A stretch of 64,000 nt of DNA, taken from contig CALSFV010000316.1 in the NCBI GenBank assembly GCA_943737045.1, positions 310,001-374,000 of the forward strand, read 5' to 3'. The DNA is from Parapristionchus giblindavisi. Taxonomy: Eukaryota; Nematoda; Chromadorea; Rhabditida; Diplogasteridae. A model generated the notes under the pieces. That model was not told the DNA's origin. It made no database searches and was given only the letters and a program-made list of their open reading frames with translations. A program made the position numbers and the translations under genes. Shown here piece after piece: positions 1-10,500 of the stretch. Positions within the stretch are counted from its first letter, which is position 1; each line of letters begins with the position of its first letter.

Positions 1-4
1 TCAG

Positions 5-423
5 CGGAAATCCAAGCGACTTTCAAGGATCTTTCAATGTTATCTAACTCTCTTAATATTACTGCCACTAAGTAGGTTGGAGTTTTATTTCAAATGAAAG
101 CTTAATATTTATATGTACATTATAGACTGGAGTGACTTTTACTGGAAATGGAGATACTGTTTTTAGTTGTCACTTATTCTAGCACTAACAATGCTCATGA
201 TCAGAAGGTTTGCTACCTAGATTAGTTCATAAATCGATAATAACATCGTTTCAGGGAGGTATTTCGATAGTAGTAAAGAAGCCGTCCAATTAAATACGTG
301 AATCATTTCACTGAGGCATCTTCAATCTCTGATGGAGTAATCCTTATATGTAATGAAGTTCCTGTTATTGTTGAGTATGATATGGAAGAGAATGGACGTC
401 GATTCTGTCTCACACGAAGATAA
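5..423 (+). pseudogene. PCNA-like gene 3' end, probably decayed
   Basis: Three exon-like blocks (5-71, 126-207, 255-423) read like the C-terminal half of proliferating cell nuclear antigen, the DNA polymerase sliding clamp. Block 1 contains FKDLSMLSNSLNITATK, block 2 TGVTFTGNGD, and block 3 KYVNHFTEA followed by VPVIVEYDMEENG and a TAA stop at 421-423. Order and spacing match the clamp family (DLS, K-G-V-F-G-D, Y-L-F-T-A, VVEY-G). The frames do not join cleanly: block 1 to block 2 is off by one, block 2 meets a stop, and block 3 needs a one-base shift before KYVNHF. The usual C-terminal YLAP is replaced by FCLTRR. It may be a pseudogene, a diverged paralogue, or a gene with sequence errors. 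The 5' part lies outside the window. Confidence 0.5.
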
Positions 424-644
424 CATGTTTAAAGTATAATCTCATATTATTTGCCTTCTCATTTAATTTGTCTTCGTTCACCCAAATCAATTACGTTTTT
501 GTATTCCATGTGATGTTGTAGTTCCTTTTATCTTGATATGCCCTGTTCAAATAAAGAGTTTTCATTTCTAGTATTGGAATAAGCATATACAAAGCAGCAG
601 AATTATCAGTATTAATCAATCAATAATATATTCTGTAGTGGCCA

Positions 645-850
645 GGGAAAAAATATAAGAAATTGAATTCTTAAAAATATCGTAGCGAGGAATAAGAAAT
701 AGATTTCTTATATTTTATAAGAAATCATTTTCTTACGGCAATAAGAAATTAAATCTCTTATAAAAAGTAAGAAATTCAATTTCGGAGAACGTATTGTAAG
801 AAATCAATTTCTTATTTCAATTTCTTATATTTAAGAGAATTTTCTGTGTG
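645..850. repeat. Cluster of short AAGAAAT/ATTTCTT palindromes
   Basis: About eight alternating copies of taagaaat and atttctta occur in 200 bp, each able to pair with its neighbours. There is no coding potential. The stretch 430-920 otherwise shows nothing recognisable. Confidence 0.7.
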
Positions 851-921
851 AGTAGTTTGAAGCCAGAAAAAGGTTGATCACTATTCATCTGTTCAATCAC
901 TAAACGATCCCATCTACTCAC

Positions 922-1079
922 CTATCCCTCTCCGCGCGCGCTCGTTCCTCCTTCCTCTTGTCCCAAATGTTCTCCGACGGAGGAGGCGGAACTTCGGGCT
1001 CGGGCTGTGATGAGGGTGCCGTAGCAGTCTTCAGGGTGGAGCTAGCAGCCGTGCTGCAGCTACTGCTCTCTTGGTTGGA
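922..1079 (-). CDS. Orphan coding exon (unknown gene)
   Basis: On the minus strand a 158-nt open block is bounded by a good acceptor (ttacag) and a good donor (GTGAGTAG). It reads a Ser/Thr/Ala-rich stretch followed by PEPEVPPPSENIWDKRKEER. I do not recognise the protein. It has no counterpart in the intact KNL-2-like gene, so it need not belong with the decayed fragment at 1.8-3.8 kb. No other exon of the same gene could be identified nearby; 1080-1760 holds nothing I can support. Confidence 0.4.
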
Positions 1080-1782
1080 CTGTAATGTATGGATTGAGTA
1101 CCATATGTAATATAATTACAATATCTACCTGTTGAGAAGACATTTCCGGGGATCCTATCAACGACGAGTCGTCGACGACGAACCAAACAGGCCAAGCAGA
1201 ATAATAACATCAGAAAAAACTGGAAAAGAAATAATGACAGATCATACACACATTATAATCATCCAATCAGATCAGCTGCTTCCTCTTCAGACCAAATTCG
1301 CCTCTTACGATAATTCTGAGAATAGATGCAATAATTTAACAGCTCAACAGATCATAAAAAACTACATTTAAACACCATACCGAAGAGGTTGGAGTTGAAT
1401 GGCCTTTCATTGGGAGGGAAAGATAAACGGATTATGGCTAGGAAACTGAAAAATAAAGGGTATTATAAATAAAACCATTTTAATGAGGAAAAAGCATAGT
1501 TTGGAAAAGTCACAACAAAATTTGGCAAAGTGCCAGAGAGTTGGACTATTCAACTTACAAAAGTATTCGAGACGTGATTCAGGGATTCAAATTCTACAGT
1601 AGAAAGGTGCGTGACGTGATTCAGGAATTCAAATTTTGCCTGATTGTCAAGTTTTTTCCCTGATTTCGGTAACTTTCCCCTGATATTACACTCAAAATAT
1701 CTGGCTGATCTCGTTTCCAAATGGACTTCCTGTATTTATCTTTGCTTATTCGCCATTTTTTGGACATGTGGGTCGGTGCAGC

Positions 1783-3781
1783 CGCCCCCGTGCGCGACAT
1801 CCAACGTATCCAGGCACTCTAGAAGCGAGTCGTCCGGATCGAACACAGCCGCAGAGGGGAGGGCCTGCAACGATTACAATATCAAAGATCAGAGATCAAA
1901 GATCAAAGATCAAACTACATACAGCAGCTCCGGATAGCCGAAGATCAGCCAGATCAAAGGCGCCATCATCCGGTTGTGACGAGCTGCCCACCATCATCTC
2001 TCTGCAAATTGATCGAGCGGCCAGGTTTATCAATTTTTGACAAATTTTGGCTCAAAATGCATTCAGGATTGGTACTTTGTAACGTACTTTCGACCTATGG
2101 GTGTATCTACCGTACAATTATGGTGTATCTACCGTGTCATTAAGGTGTATCTACCGTACAATTATGGTGTATCTACCGTGTCATTAAGGTGTATCTACCG
2201 TACAATTATGGTGTATCTACCGTACTATTATGGTGTATCTACCGTACTATTATGGTGTATCTACCGTACTATTATGGTGTATCTACCGTACTATTATGGT
2301 GTATCTACCGTACTATTATGGTGTATCTACCGTAATATTATGGTATATCTACCGTACTATTAAGGTGTATCTACCGTACAATTATGGTGTATCTACCGTA
2401 CTATTATGGTGTATCTACCGTACTATTATGGTGTATCTACCGTACTATTATGGTGTATCTACCGTACTATTATGGTGTATCTACCGTAATATTATGGTAT
2501 ATCTACCGTACTATTATGGTGTATCTACCGTACCTCCTTTGCCTTTCGTCTGTTTCTCCTCATCCTCACTGGCTGCTCCACTCTCTACTCCACTGAATCC
2601 CGAGGCCACCCCCGCATCATCCTCATCATCATCGTCATTCTCACTATCGACATTGTCGAAGAACGTCGTCGTCTTTGTCACCGGAAGATTCAGACGCTCA
2701 CGGGCTACCTCAAAGCAAGGACTTAAGTTTTACCTTACTCTTAACCCTAACCTTACACTAACCCTTTTGTTCCTATTCATTGTCTAGCGAATTACCTATA
2801 CTTTTTATTTTTTTCATTTCCCTTCTTCCCGTATTTTGAAATACATGATCATTGAAAAGCGACTAGGCATTAAGATAATAACAATCGAAAAAACACGCTC
2901 CAATGCAGTATTAAATCTTGAAATTACAGTACTCTACAGTATCCCACTGTATTTTACCGTATCCCACTGTATTGTATCGTACCTTCTTGCACTGTACAGC
3001 CGTTCGGTCGCCACCAAGTGATCTCGCAATGTTCTCCCATCCATCCGCCGACTTGCTCGGATCTGCCGCTTGGATAGCCAACTGAGAGATCAAAGATCAA
3101 ACTAGGGAAGGGTATATAGATCAAAGATCAACCTTGAGTCGAATGAGCTCCTCCTTCTTCCAGGCACGAGCGCGCGGCTTGGTCGCCTTCTTCGTCGATT
3201 TCTTCTTATTCTCGGAGTCCTCATCAGGAGCACTCTGCACAATATACAATCAATCAATATCTATCAGGTTCACACTGTGATGTGCTGGGATATGGTTGTT
3301 AGCCATTGGGAGTTGGGAGACAAAGATAATGCATAATATACAGCATTATCTTTATTTAATTATTTATTTATTTGATACGCCCGTGGCAGGTGCGACAGCA
3401 AATACAAAAGCGACAGGAGGAATAATAATAATAATGATAAAAGGACTTGGGGTAGGGTGACAGGGGTTTATCGATAGCTATCAGATTGCCAGTGTTCTAG
3501 TTTGAGTGAGGTACCACACGAAACACTACAGTAATCAGAGAAAAAAGATCAAAGATCAAACCTGAATTCCGCCGTCCGTGCTGTAGCCACCGGCCGCAGC
3601 GCCGTCATCGTCACTCTACAATAATATTTTTTAAATTATCTTCTGATCGGACTGAAAATAACACTTGAAATTTGAGCGGAAAACTGAGATTTACCGAATC
3701 ATCGAGGAAATTGAGGTACTCGAGGATGATTTCGCGTGCGCGAGCCTCGTCTTGTGGATCAATCAGATTGTAGCCGCTCAT
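1783..3781 (-). pseudogene. Partial, rearranged copy of the KNL-2-like gene (Myb part)
   Basis: Minus-strand blocks match 3' exons of the gene at 28.8-45.4 kb. 3562-3615, 3133-3234 and 2983-3081 (Myb exon, ending TAVQCKK) keep length, phase and splice sites. 2534-2708 corresponds to 30743-30922 but lacks 5 nt near its end, a frameshift. About 1917-1995 and 1783-1868 match the next-but-one exons; the exon between them is replaced by MITE sequence, and the last block has no donor. Upstream a different exon (3695-3781, MSGYNLIDPQDEARAREI) supplies an ATG directly after a ttcag acceptor and splices in phase to 3562-3615. The 5' half could therefore still make a small Myb protein. I call it a pseudogene because of the frameshift and the missing exon. 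Confidence 0.6.
2098..2533. repeat. 18-bp minisatellite, unit containing a splice donor
   Basis: About 24 copies of an 18-bp unit of the form gtatctaccgtactatta. On the minus strand each unit contains GTACGGTAGATAC, the start of the intron that follows the exon ending at 2534. The same array lies at the same exon boundary in the intact gene (30400-30742). Confidence 0.85.
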
Positions 3782-4131
3782 CTGAACCATGAACATCAAA
3801 TCAGTTTCATTAATCAAGAAAAGAGGCAACAAATCAAGGTCCATTTATAAAAATAGGTGAAAAAACTATCAAAATATTAAGAGACCTTGTCACATCAGTG
3901 CGCTAAAAATTCCCGCGCGAATTTGAAAAACACAATGCCGCGCACATTATGTTTTGTTGTTCCGAGGGTATGCAATAGTGGCGCTGTAGATTGTGTGCAG
4001 CCCGCTTGAACTCTTCGAATTCGAATCTGAAATTTGAGTGTTTTTATGTTGTATGCGTTGGTTTAGATATTATTATGTCTTTCATAATGTTCCTTAGCTT
4101 GATAAGTTGACTGTGCATCTATTGCAATCTT

Positions 4132-4144
4132 CTCAACTTAGACA
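4132..4144 (+). promoter_or_regulatory. Probable trans-splice acceptor of NOSIP-like gene
   Basis: The sequence ctcaacttag ends at 4141, three bases before the predicted ATG at 4145. A 3' splice site with no upstream exon, this close to the start, is typical of spliced-leader addition in nematodes. Confidence 0.5.
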
Positions 4145-7100
4145 ATGACGCGTCACGGCAAAAATAACACCGCGTCCGCTTTCTATTCTTATCATGAGCG
4201 AAAGAGGGATGCTAAAACGAGTGGATGGGGAACACTACACGATCGACTGGGTGCCGACAGTTTCAAGAAATTCGACTGCTGCTCGCTCACTTTACAACCA
4301 GTCAAGTAAATATGATTTATTTATTTCTCGATGTAACCAGCGAAGAACTTTCAAAGCTCATTGCTGCTTCAAAATACTTTTGAAAAGAATTTGTACCAAA
4401 AGTTCTATGAAAGCTACTTTTAACTGCGGTGTCGAAATCCATGCATTATTCGAATATATTCCATGCTTGATCATGTCATTAATTGCACAAATTATCTGTG
4501 ATCATGCATGGATTCAAACACCTGAGAAAGCACTTCACAACATCTTTTGCTTTTTGGTATACCTGTTACTCTCTAACGGGTTTCAAACAGCTTTTGTCGA
4601 CTTCCTTTGAAAGTCCTTCACTCCTTACACTGACTTTATTATTTTCACGTATTGTTAACCATTTGAAACGTTCTATTTTATTCAGAGATCCAGTGATCAC
4701 CCCTGAGGGCTATATCTTCGAGAGAGAAGCGGTGCTTGAGTATATTCTCGAGAAGAAGAAAGCGATTGCCAAGGCCACAAAGTTGTGGGAGAAGCAATGT
4801 GAGGCTGAGGCTGCCAAGGAGAAGCAGGTTCGTCATTTGTTCTTCATTTTGACATTTAATATCTTTCCTTGGACTCGAACATTTTGTGCTAGATTAAACA
4901 CCCTTGTGGGGTGCGATAAATAAATAAATAAATAAGTTCTCTTGTACAACTTTCCTATAATTGTCTTGCTCAGTACAGATTTTTTTGAAAATGCCCATTT
5001 GTGGTAAGATGTTATATTCGTAATTTATTGATATGATTAAAGATGATTAAAGAATTTGACACTAGTTGCTCTTCCTCTGGCAATTCTCTCTCTCGTAGAC
5101 AAAGAAAGTCAGAGAGCAGGAGAGTCTAATTAGCTCGGGGTGTAACTTTGAACTGATTTTGTATTGTTCGATTAATCAATTCAACTACAGGAGTCCAACG
5201 CTCACAATGAACGCCTGATCAAGAAGTTCAACGCTCTCGAAGGAACGCCCGCACATCCAGGAGCTAAGGTGCATTTTAATTATTTAATTAATTAATAATA
5301 ACAATAATAATGTTTAACAAATCAGATCGATCTGAGCCAATTCGAGACGCCTCGATACGATCCCAATGCCGCGAGCACTAGCAATCCTCTGGTTCGTGGT
5401 TTATTCCTTTCTGTTCAGATTAAAAACATTTATTCCAGATGAAGAGGGGTCTGCCCTGTTAGTTCACTTTTTGCATCGTAAATTACATTATAAAAATTTA
5501 TTTCTCGTCAATAGTGTAATTTGAGTTTTCTGTGATATGTTTGTTAACATAATTATCTACTAATTTTTCTCACTGTTAAAGTGACGTTTAACAAATAATG
5601 TCGTTCCTTTTAGAAGCGCAAAGCAGAAGGAGGTCTGCACACCGAACCCATCGAGAAGGTAACGCTATCACAATCAATATTATTAATGTTATTAGGCAAT
5701 ACTCTTGTTCCTCTGCTGTTCTTTAACCGATGTTGTGTATGAATCAATATAAATTCGCTTCAGTCATTCCCTATAAAAAGACCCAGAAGGAAAAAAGATT
5801 GAATTGTGAATAAATCAATCAATAATTACTGTAGGTGCGCGCCAAAGGTACAGAGGGTGACATCTCGAATATGCACGGAGACAAGGTGAAGCAGCTGCCA
5901 TCATTCTGGATTCCCGAATTGAATCCAACAGCGGCTGCGACGAAGCTGGTCAAACCGGTGAGAATCGTGTTTCACTTGTTTTATATAGTCATGCTGTCTT
6001 CGTGTTTCTTTGGTACCATATTCTATTCTTTCCTGAATACCGACGAATCTTATCGTTAATGCATGCTTAAAGGCACACCTTGAGCTAATTGTACTCTCCG
6101 CTTTGGCCTTACTCTCTCGCAGACAACGAAAGCGTGAGAGAGGGAGGGCCAGAGCGGAGAATTAGTTCGGGGTGTCACTTCAATGCTTTTATGTGATAAG
6201 AAGTAAATAATAATAATTATAATAATATTTGCAGGACCAAAAAGTGAAGTGCCCGATGTCTGGCAAGCCTCTGAGACTTAAAGATCTCATGCCGGTCAAG
6301 TTTGCCGAGATGAAGGCTGATGAGGTGGTGGGACATCATGGAATCAAGGATAAGGTATTTATCATTGGTTTATTATTTTTTTTATTTATGTAAATAAATA
6401 TTAAATATTTTCCCTGAAATTCTCGCTGTATAATTCCTATTAAATTAAATGCACTAACATGAATCTATTCTAGTGTTTTTTTGTGATATTGTTTTTTTTC
6501 ATATGTCGAATAGCTAGGTTACAGATTTGCAAAATGCGTTCTTGTTTTCACAAAAAATCACAAAATATGTTTTTTTTTACAAAATGCAGTCAGTTTTTCC
6601 AAAAAAAAACCCAAAATGCGGCCTGACTTGGTACTTTGTAACAAACTTTTCGACGTATGTTTATGGTGTTCAAAAGTTAAGAAAAAAAGAAGCGTCAGAG
6701 TATGCAAAGAAGAGAGTTTCCTCTGATCGTCGTACTTTTTTCGTCTACCTTTGAGCAGAGCAAGAAATAAGAGCTTTGCAGGTCCGCTTCATGTGCCCGG
6801 TTACGCACGACGCTCTTACAAATACGACAAAGTGCGCGTACCTCAAGACATCGTATGTTTCAAATTTATTGATGGATCGGGCGATTCATAGCTTCTTTAT
6901 CGATCGATTTTATAAAAAAATCTATTTTGTTTCCCTTCAGCCAATCCGTTGTGTCATATTCTGTGGTGGAGCAGTTGCTGAAGAAGGAGATGGTGGATCC
7001 GATCAATGGAAAACCACTCAAGGTGAGGATTATTGATTGATTTGTAGAGATTATTGATTGATTTCTCTAGATTATTGATTGATTGATCGTTCCAGCAATC

Positions 7101-7194
7101 GGATATTGTCGAGCTTGCCAGAGGCGGCACTGGTTACGCGTCCACGAACGACGTCAAAGCCAAGCTGTACCGACCCCAACTTGAGCTGCAGTAG
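4145..7194 (+). CDS. nosip: Nitric oxide synthase-interacting protein homologue (NOSIP)
   Basis: Ten exons: 4145-4305, 4686-4827, 5191-5268, 5326-5391, 5614-5658, 5835-5957, 6235-6354, 6782-6852, 6941-7022, 7096-7194; 987 nt, 328 aa (human about 301), all phases consistent. The start MTRHGKNNTASAFYSYHERK is diagnostic of NOSIP. Residues about 43-75 hold the first half of the split U-box (FDCCSLTLQPVKDPVITPEG, YIFERE). Exon 6 gives LPSFWIPELNP, exon 7 CPMSGKPLRLKDLMPV, exon 8 FMCPVTHDALTNTTKCAYLK, and the end ARGGTGYAS. NOSIP is a nuclear U-box E3 ligase found in late spliceosomes. The next gene starts 311 nt downstream on the same strand, compatible with an operon. A possible mini-exon near 5439 was excluded because it breaks the frame. 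Confidence 0.93.
5060..5160. repeat. Small hairpin MITE, CTCCGCTCTGGC family
   Basis: An imperfect palindrome centred on ctctctcgtagacaaagaaag, with outer sequence like ...ctaattagctcggggtgtaac. Related copies lie at 6069-6180, 19279-19395, 38612-38930, 46594-46725 (and 58742-58873) and 52814-52895. Ends read roughly AAGGCACACC...GGGGTGTGCCTT. Confidence 0.6.
6069..6180. repeat. Small hairpin MITE, CTCCGCTCTGGC family
   Basis: A palindrome inside NOSIP intron 6: aaggcacaccttgagctaatt pairs with the aattagttcggggtgtcac end, and gctttggcc with ggccagagcgg. Confidence 0.65.
6500..6659. mobile_element. MITE, CATAGGTCGAA family (degenerate)
   Basis: Begins catatgtcgaatagctagg and ends ttttcgacgtatg. 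The interior repeats aaaatgcggtcag-like motifs, as in the elements at 39277-39610, 51215-51331 and 54029-54231. It lies in NOSIP intron 7. Confidence 0.6.
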
Positions 7195-7493
7195 AGACCG
7201 CGAATCAACTGGTCTCTGCAGCATTCATGTTTCATTTCCTATTCCGTTCGATTGTTTTCTGGCCTTCTTCCCCCGCACTAATCACGATTCGCATGGTGTA
7301 TATTACGATTTGATCGATCGATAATAAGTTATCAAGATGATTACAGTAATGATAAATGATTATTGATTGGTATGTAGTTTGGTGGTAACCGATGCGTTTT
7401 TCACCGCTCGAGATATCTTTTCACAGTGTTTTATCGGTTTGTGACGTATTATCGATTAAAATTTAATAATTATGATTATAATATTTGTCCTTT

Positions 7494-7505
7494 CGATTAT
7501 CAGCC
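7494..7505 (+). promoter_or_regulatory. Probable trans-splice acceptor of SNRNP40
   Basis: ttcgattatcag ends at 7503, two bases before the ATG at 7506. NOSIP ends 311 nt upstream, so spliced-leader addition within a two-gene operon is possible. Confidence 0.5.
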
Positions 7506-10500
7506 ATGGAAGTCGACACATTCAAGAGACCATCACTTCCCGGAGCTCCAACCAGCGGTGAGCATACTGTAGCTCTCGTCGATCGATCGATTACCGTAAT
7601 CTGTTTCAGCCAAGCGCGGTCGCTTCGAGAGCAATGCGCTGGTCGCCAGCGGACCTCCACAGGCGCACGAGCGTACCTCGAATCTGCAGGTAATATATTG
7701 GGTTATTGATTTCCTTCTGTTCTGGGTTCGATTCCCGGTCGTTTCACAGCCTTCGCCATAACAAGGCGCCGAAAAGTGGAATTGGGAATTGGTAGGAATT
7801 GATTACGCGGTACGGTAGGTCCGAAGAAGAGATTAGGCCCTCCGGACTGAATTGGCATAGAATTGTCACTGGCCTAGCAGTAATCTCACGCATGACTTCT
7901 TGAATGTGAATAACGATAACCTTTACCTTTATTGATTTTTCCAATCAATAAATCTATATTCAGGCGCCCATCATGCTACTCAATGGCCACGAAGGTGAAA
8001 TCTACGCGTCCCGCTTCTCGTGCGATGGTCAAAGCATCGCGTCGGCTGGATTTGATCAGAAGGTATACGGTAGACACATCGCGATCGATCAATAGTTTTG
8101 CGTTAGCCTACAGTATGTATCGATTATCTACCGTATCCTTTAATATTTAAATTCGAATTGATGTGCAGGTGTTCCTGTGGAACGTGTACGGTGAGTGCGA
8201 GAACTACTCGGTGCTCAGAGGCCACACGGGCGCCATCATGGACGTGCACTGGAGCAGTGGCGATGAGTAAGTTTTCAAATAATTTAATTGTGTGGCATGT
8301 ATTTTCATTTTCATACATTCAAAATGTGAGAATTGACCCACTATATACTACTATCTACCCACTATATTATGCTCCTTTTTTCAATTTCACTATTTTTTAA
8401 ATATCGATACAACATATTTCGAAAATCAATCCGCTATATTATAAAAACATCTGTGAGGACGCCGATAATGTGTGAGTGAGAGGCTTTATTTCTCAGACGT
8501 TTGAGCTTGTCAAATCTCACTGCGATGTACGTAGACTGAAAAGTACGTTATTAACTACGGAGCTTGGCCGCATTTTGTGCTTTTTGTTGTTGAAAACCTG
8601 GCGAAAATCTAAAGCGTATTTTTGAAAATCTGTAACGTAATTGTACTGCTTGTTCCAATTCTAACCCCGTTGAATTTATGTCGCACAGCCTTTTCATTAC
8701 AAGAAAGATATATGTAGCGACGCTGGATTCATATCAAACGAAAAAAATCAAGGAAAATGGAATTAATTAAGAGACCGGCTCAGTAAGACTCGAGCATTTT
8801 GACCCCCTGCCGGACATTCGCGAGGACTCTCGATCTGGCCCTCAATACTTTCATCATAGACACATACCGGGGGGAGACCGATGAAAGTTATAGTGAAAAT
8901 GCCCTTAGGCTCAAACCCGGCTCACATATGTCACATTAAGTAAAAAATTGAAAAATTCATAACTTTTCAATCGTGATAGCTAGGACTTTTATTTCTTTTT
9001 ATTGGTGAATAACATGTCATGCACTCTTATAAACACAGCTGAGCAATAATATCATATCGTTCTGGATATGTTTTATCGTGTATGATTTTCCGATTTTTCC
9101 TCTTCCATCCTCGTTGAAGAGAGACGGCAAGGATTGACATAGTACATATTGTAGCCCTGACACTTCTGTACATGATGGTCACATTCCCTTTGAAATCCAA
9201 CTTTTCTGAAGCATCGAGAATTGCAACTGAATGTGAGATATGTGTAATTTGCAAAAAATCGAAAATTAAATTTCTTGTAAATCGCAAGAGTAGTAGGTAG
9301 CTTTATTATGTCATTTTACTTGTAGTGATGCGCCTACACAGAAAAACTATACAAGTAGACTCAGACTACATTTAAAAAAAATTTAAAAATAATTATTTTA
9401 TTTTTATTTTTTTCAACCCCGACATTGAGTCGACGGTCAAGGCAAGTTGATTCATAGGGCGGATGGTAGCTGATGCATGTCCGTTTGCGAAAACAACTGC
9501 CACGTAAAGAATCGTCGTTTCGCAGATCTAGAATTTATTTTTTTTAATTATCAAACTTGAAAAATTACATGTTTCTTTCATATAAATCGGTTGGAAGGTG
9601 GCGTACGGCAGCCAAAGCTGTACCATTTTTATCAGTAGGAGTGTACTGTACTGCACTACCGTAACCGTCAGGAATCACGAACTAACTTTTTTTCAGTCGT
9701 TCCATGATTCTCAACCATGACCCCGGGTTCATGGTTGAGAATGGCTGAGGTCGAAAAATTCATGATGATCCCAGACCAAATACTATTTGGCATTATATCA
9801 ACAGTGGGCCAACTTATGTTTTTATGGACACCATAACTCGAATTACAGTAATCTAGCTACCGTATCCTATAATAATGTGGTGAAATTCTCGGAAAATTCA
9901 GGAGCGTGCATTACTATTACGGTAATTCGAGTTATGGTATCCATAAAAACAAAAGTTGGCTCACTGTTGATATAATGGCAAGTAGTATTTGGTCTGGGAT
10001 CATCATGAATTTTTCGACCTCAGCCATTTTCAACCATGAACCCGGGGTCATCGTTGAGAATCATGGAACGACTGAAAAAAAGTTAGTTCGTGATTCCTGA
10101 CGGTTACGGTAGTGCAGTACAGTACACTCCTACTGATAACAATGGTACAGCTTTGGCTGCCGTACGCCACCTTCCAACCGATTTATATGAAAGAAACATG
10201 TAATTTTTCAAGTTTGATAATTAAAAAAAAATAAATTCTAGATCTGCGAAACGACGATTCTTTACGTGGCAGTTGTTTTCGCAAACGGACATGCATCAGC
10301 TACCAACCGCCCTATGAATCAACTTGCCTTGACGGTCGACTCAATGTCGGGGTTGAAAAAAATAAAAATAAAATAATTATTTTTAAAATTTTTTTAAAAT
10401 GTAGTCTGAGTCTACTTGTATATTTTTTCTGTGTAGGCGCATCACTACAAGTAAAATGACATAATAAAGCTACCTACTACTCTTGCAATTTACAAGAAAT

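Noticed and set aside
1031..1249. Minus-strand ORF with hydrophobic start resembling a signal peptide
   Set aside because: Overlaps the spliced orphan exon in another frame and shows no family resemblance.
2037..2787. Long plus-strand ORFs rich in VYLPYYYGVST
   Set aside because: They are translations of the 18-bp minisatellite; coding exons here run on the minus strand.
5418..5458. Candidate mini-exon in NOSIP (ATGAAGAGGGGTCTGCCCT)
   Set aside because: Its inclusion shifts the frame and gives a stop in the next exon; skipping keeps phase 0.
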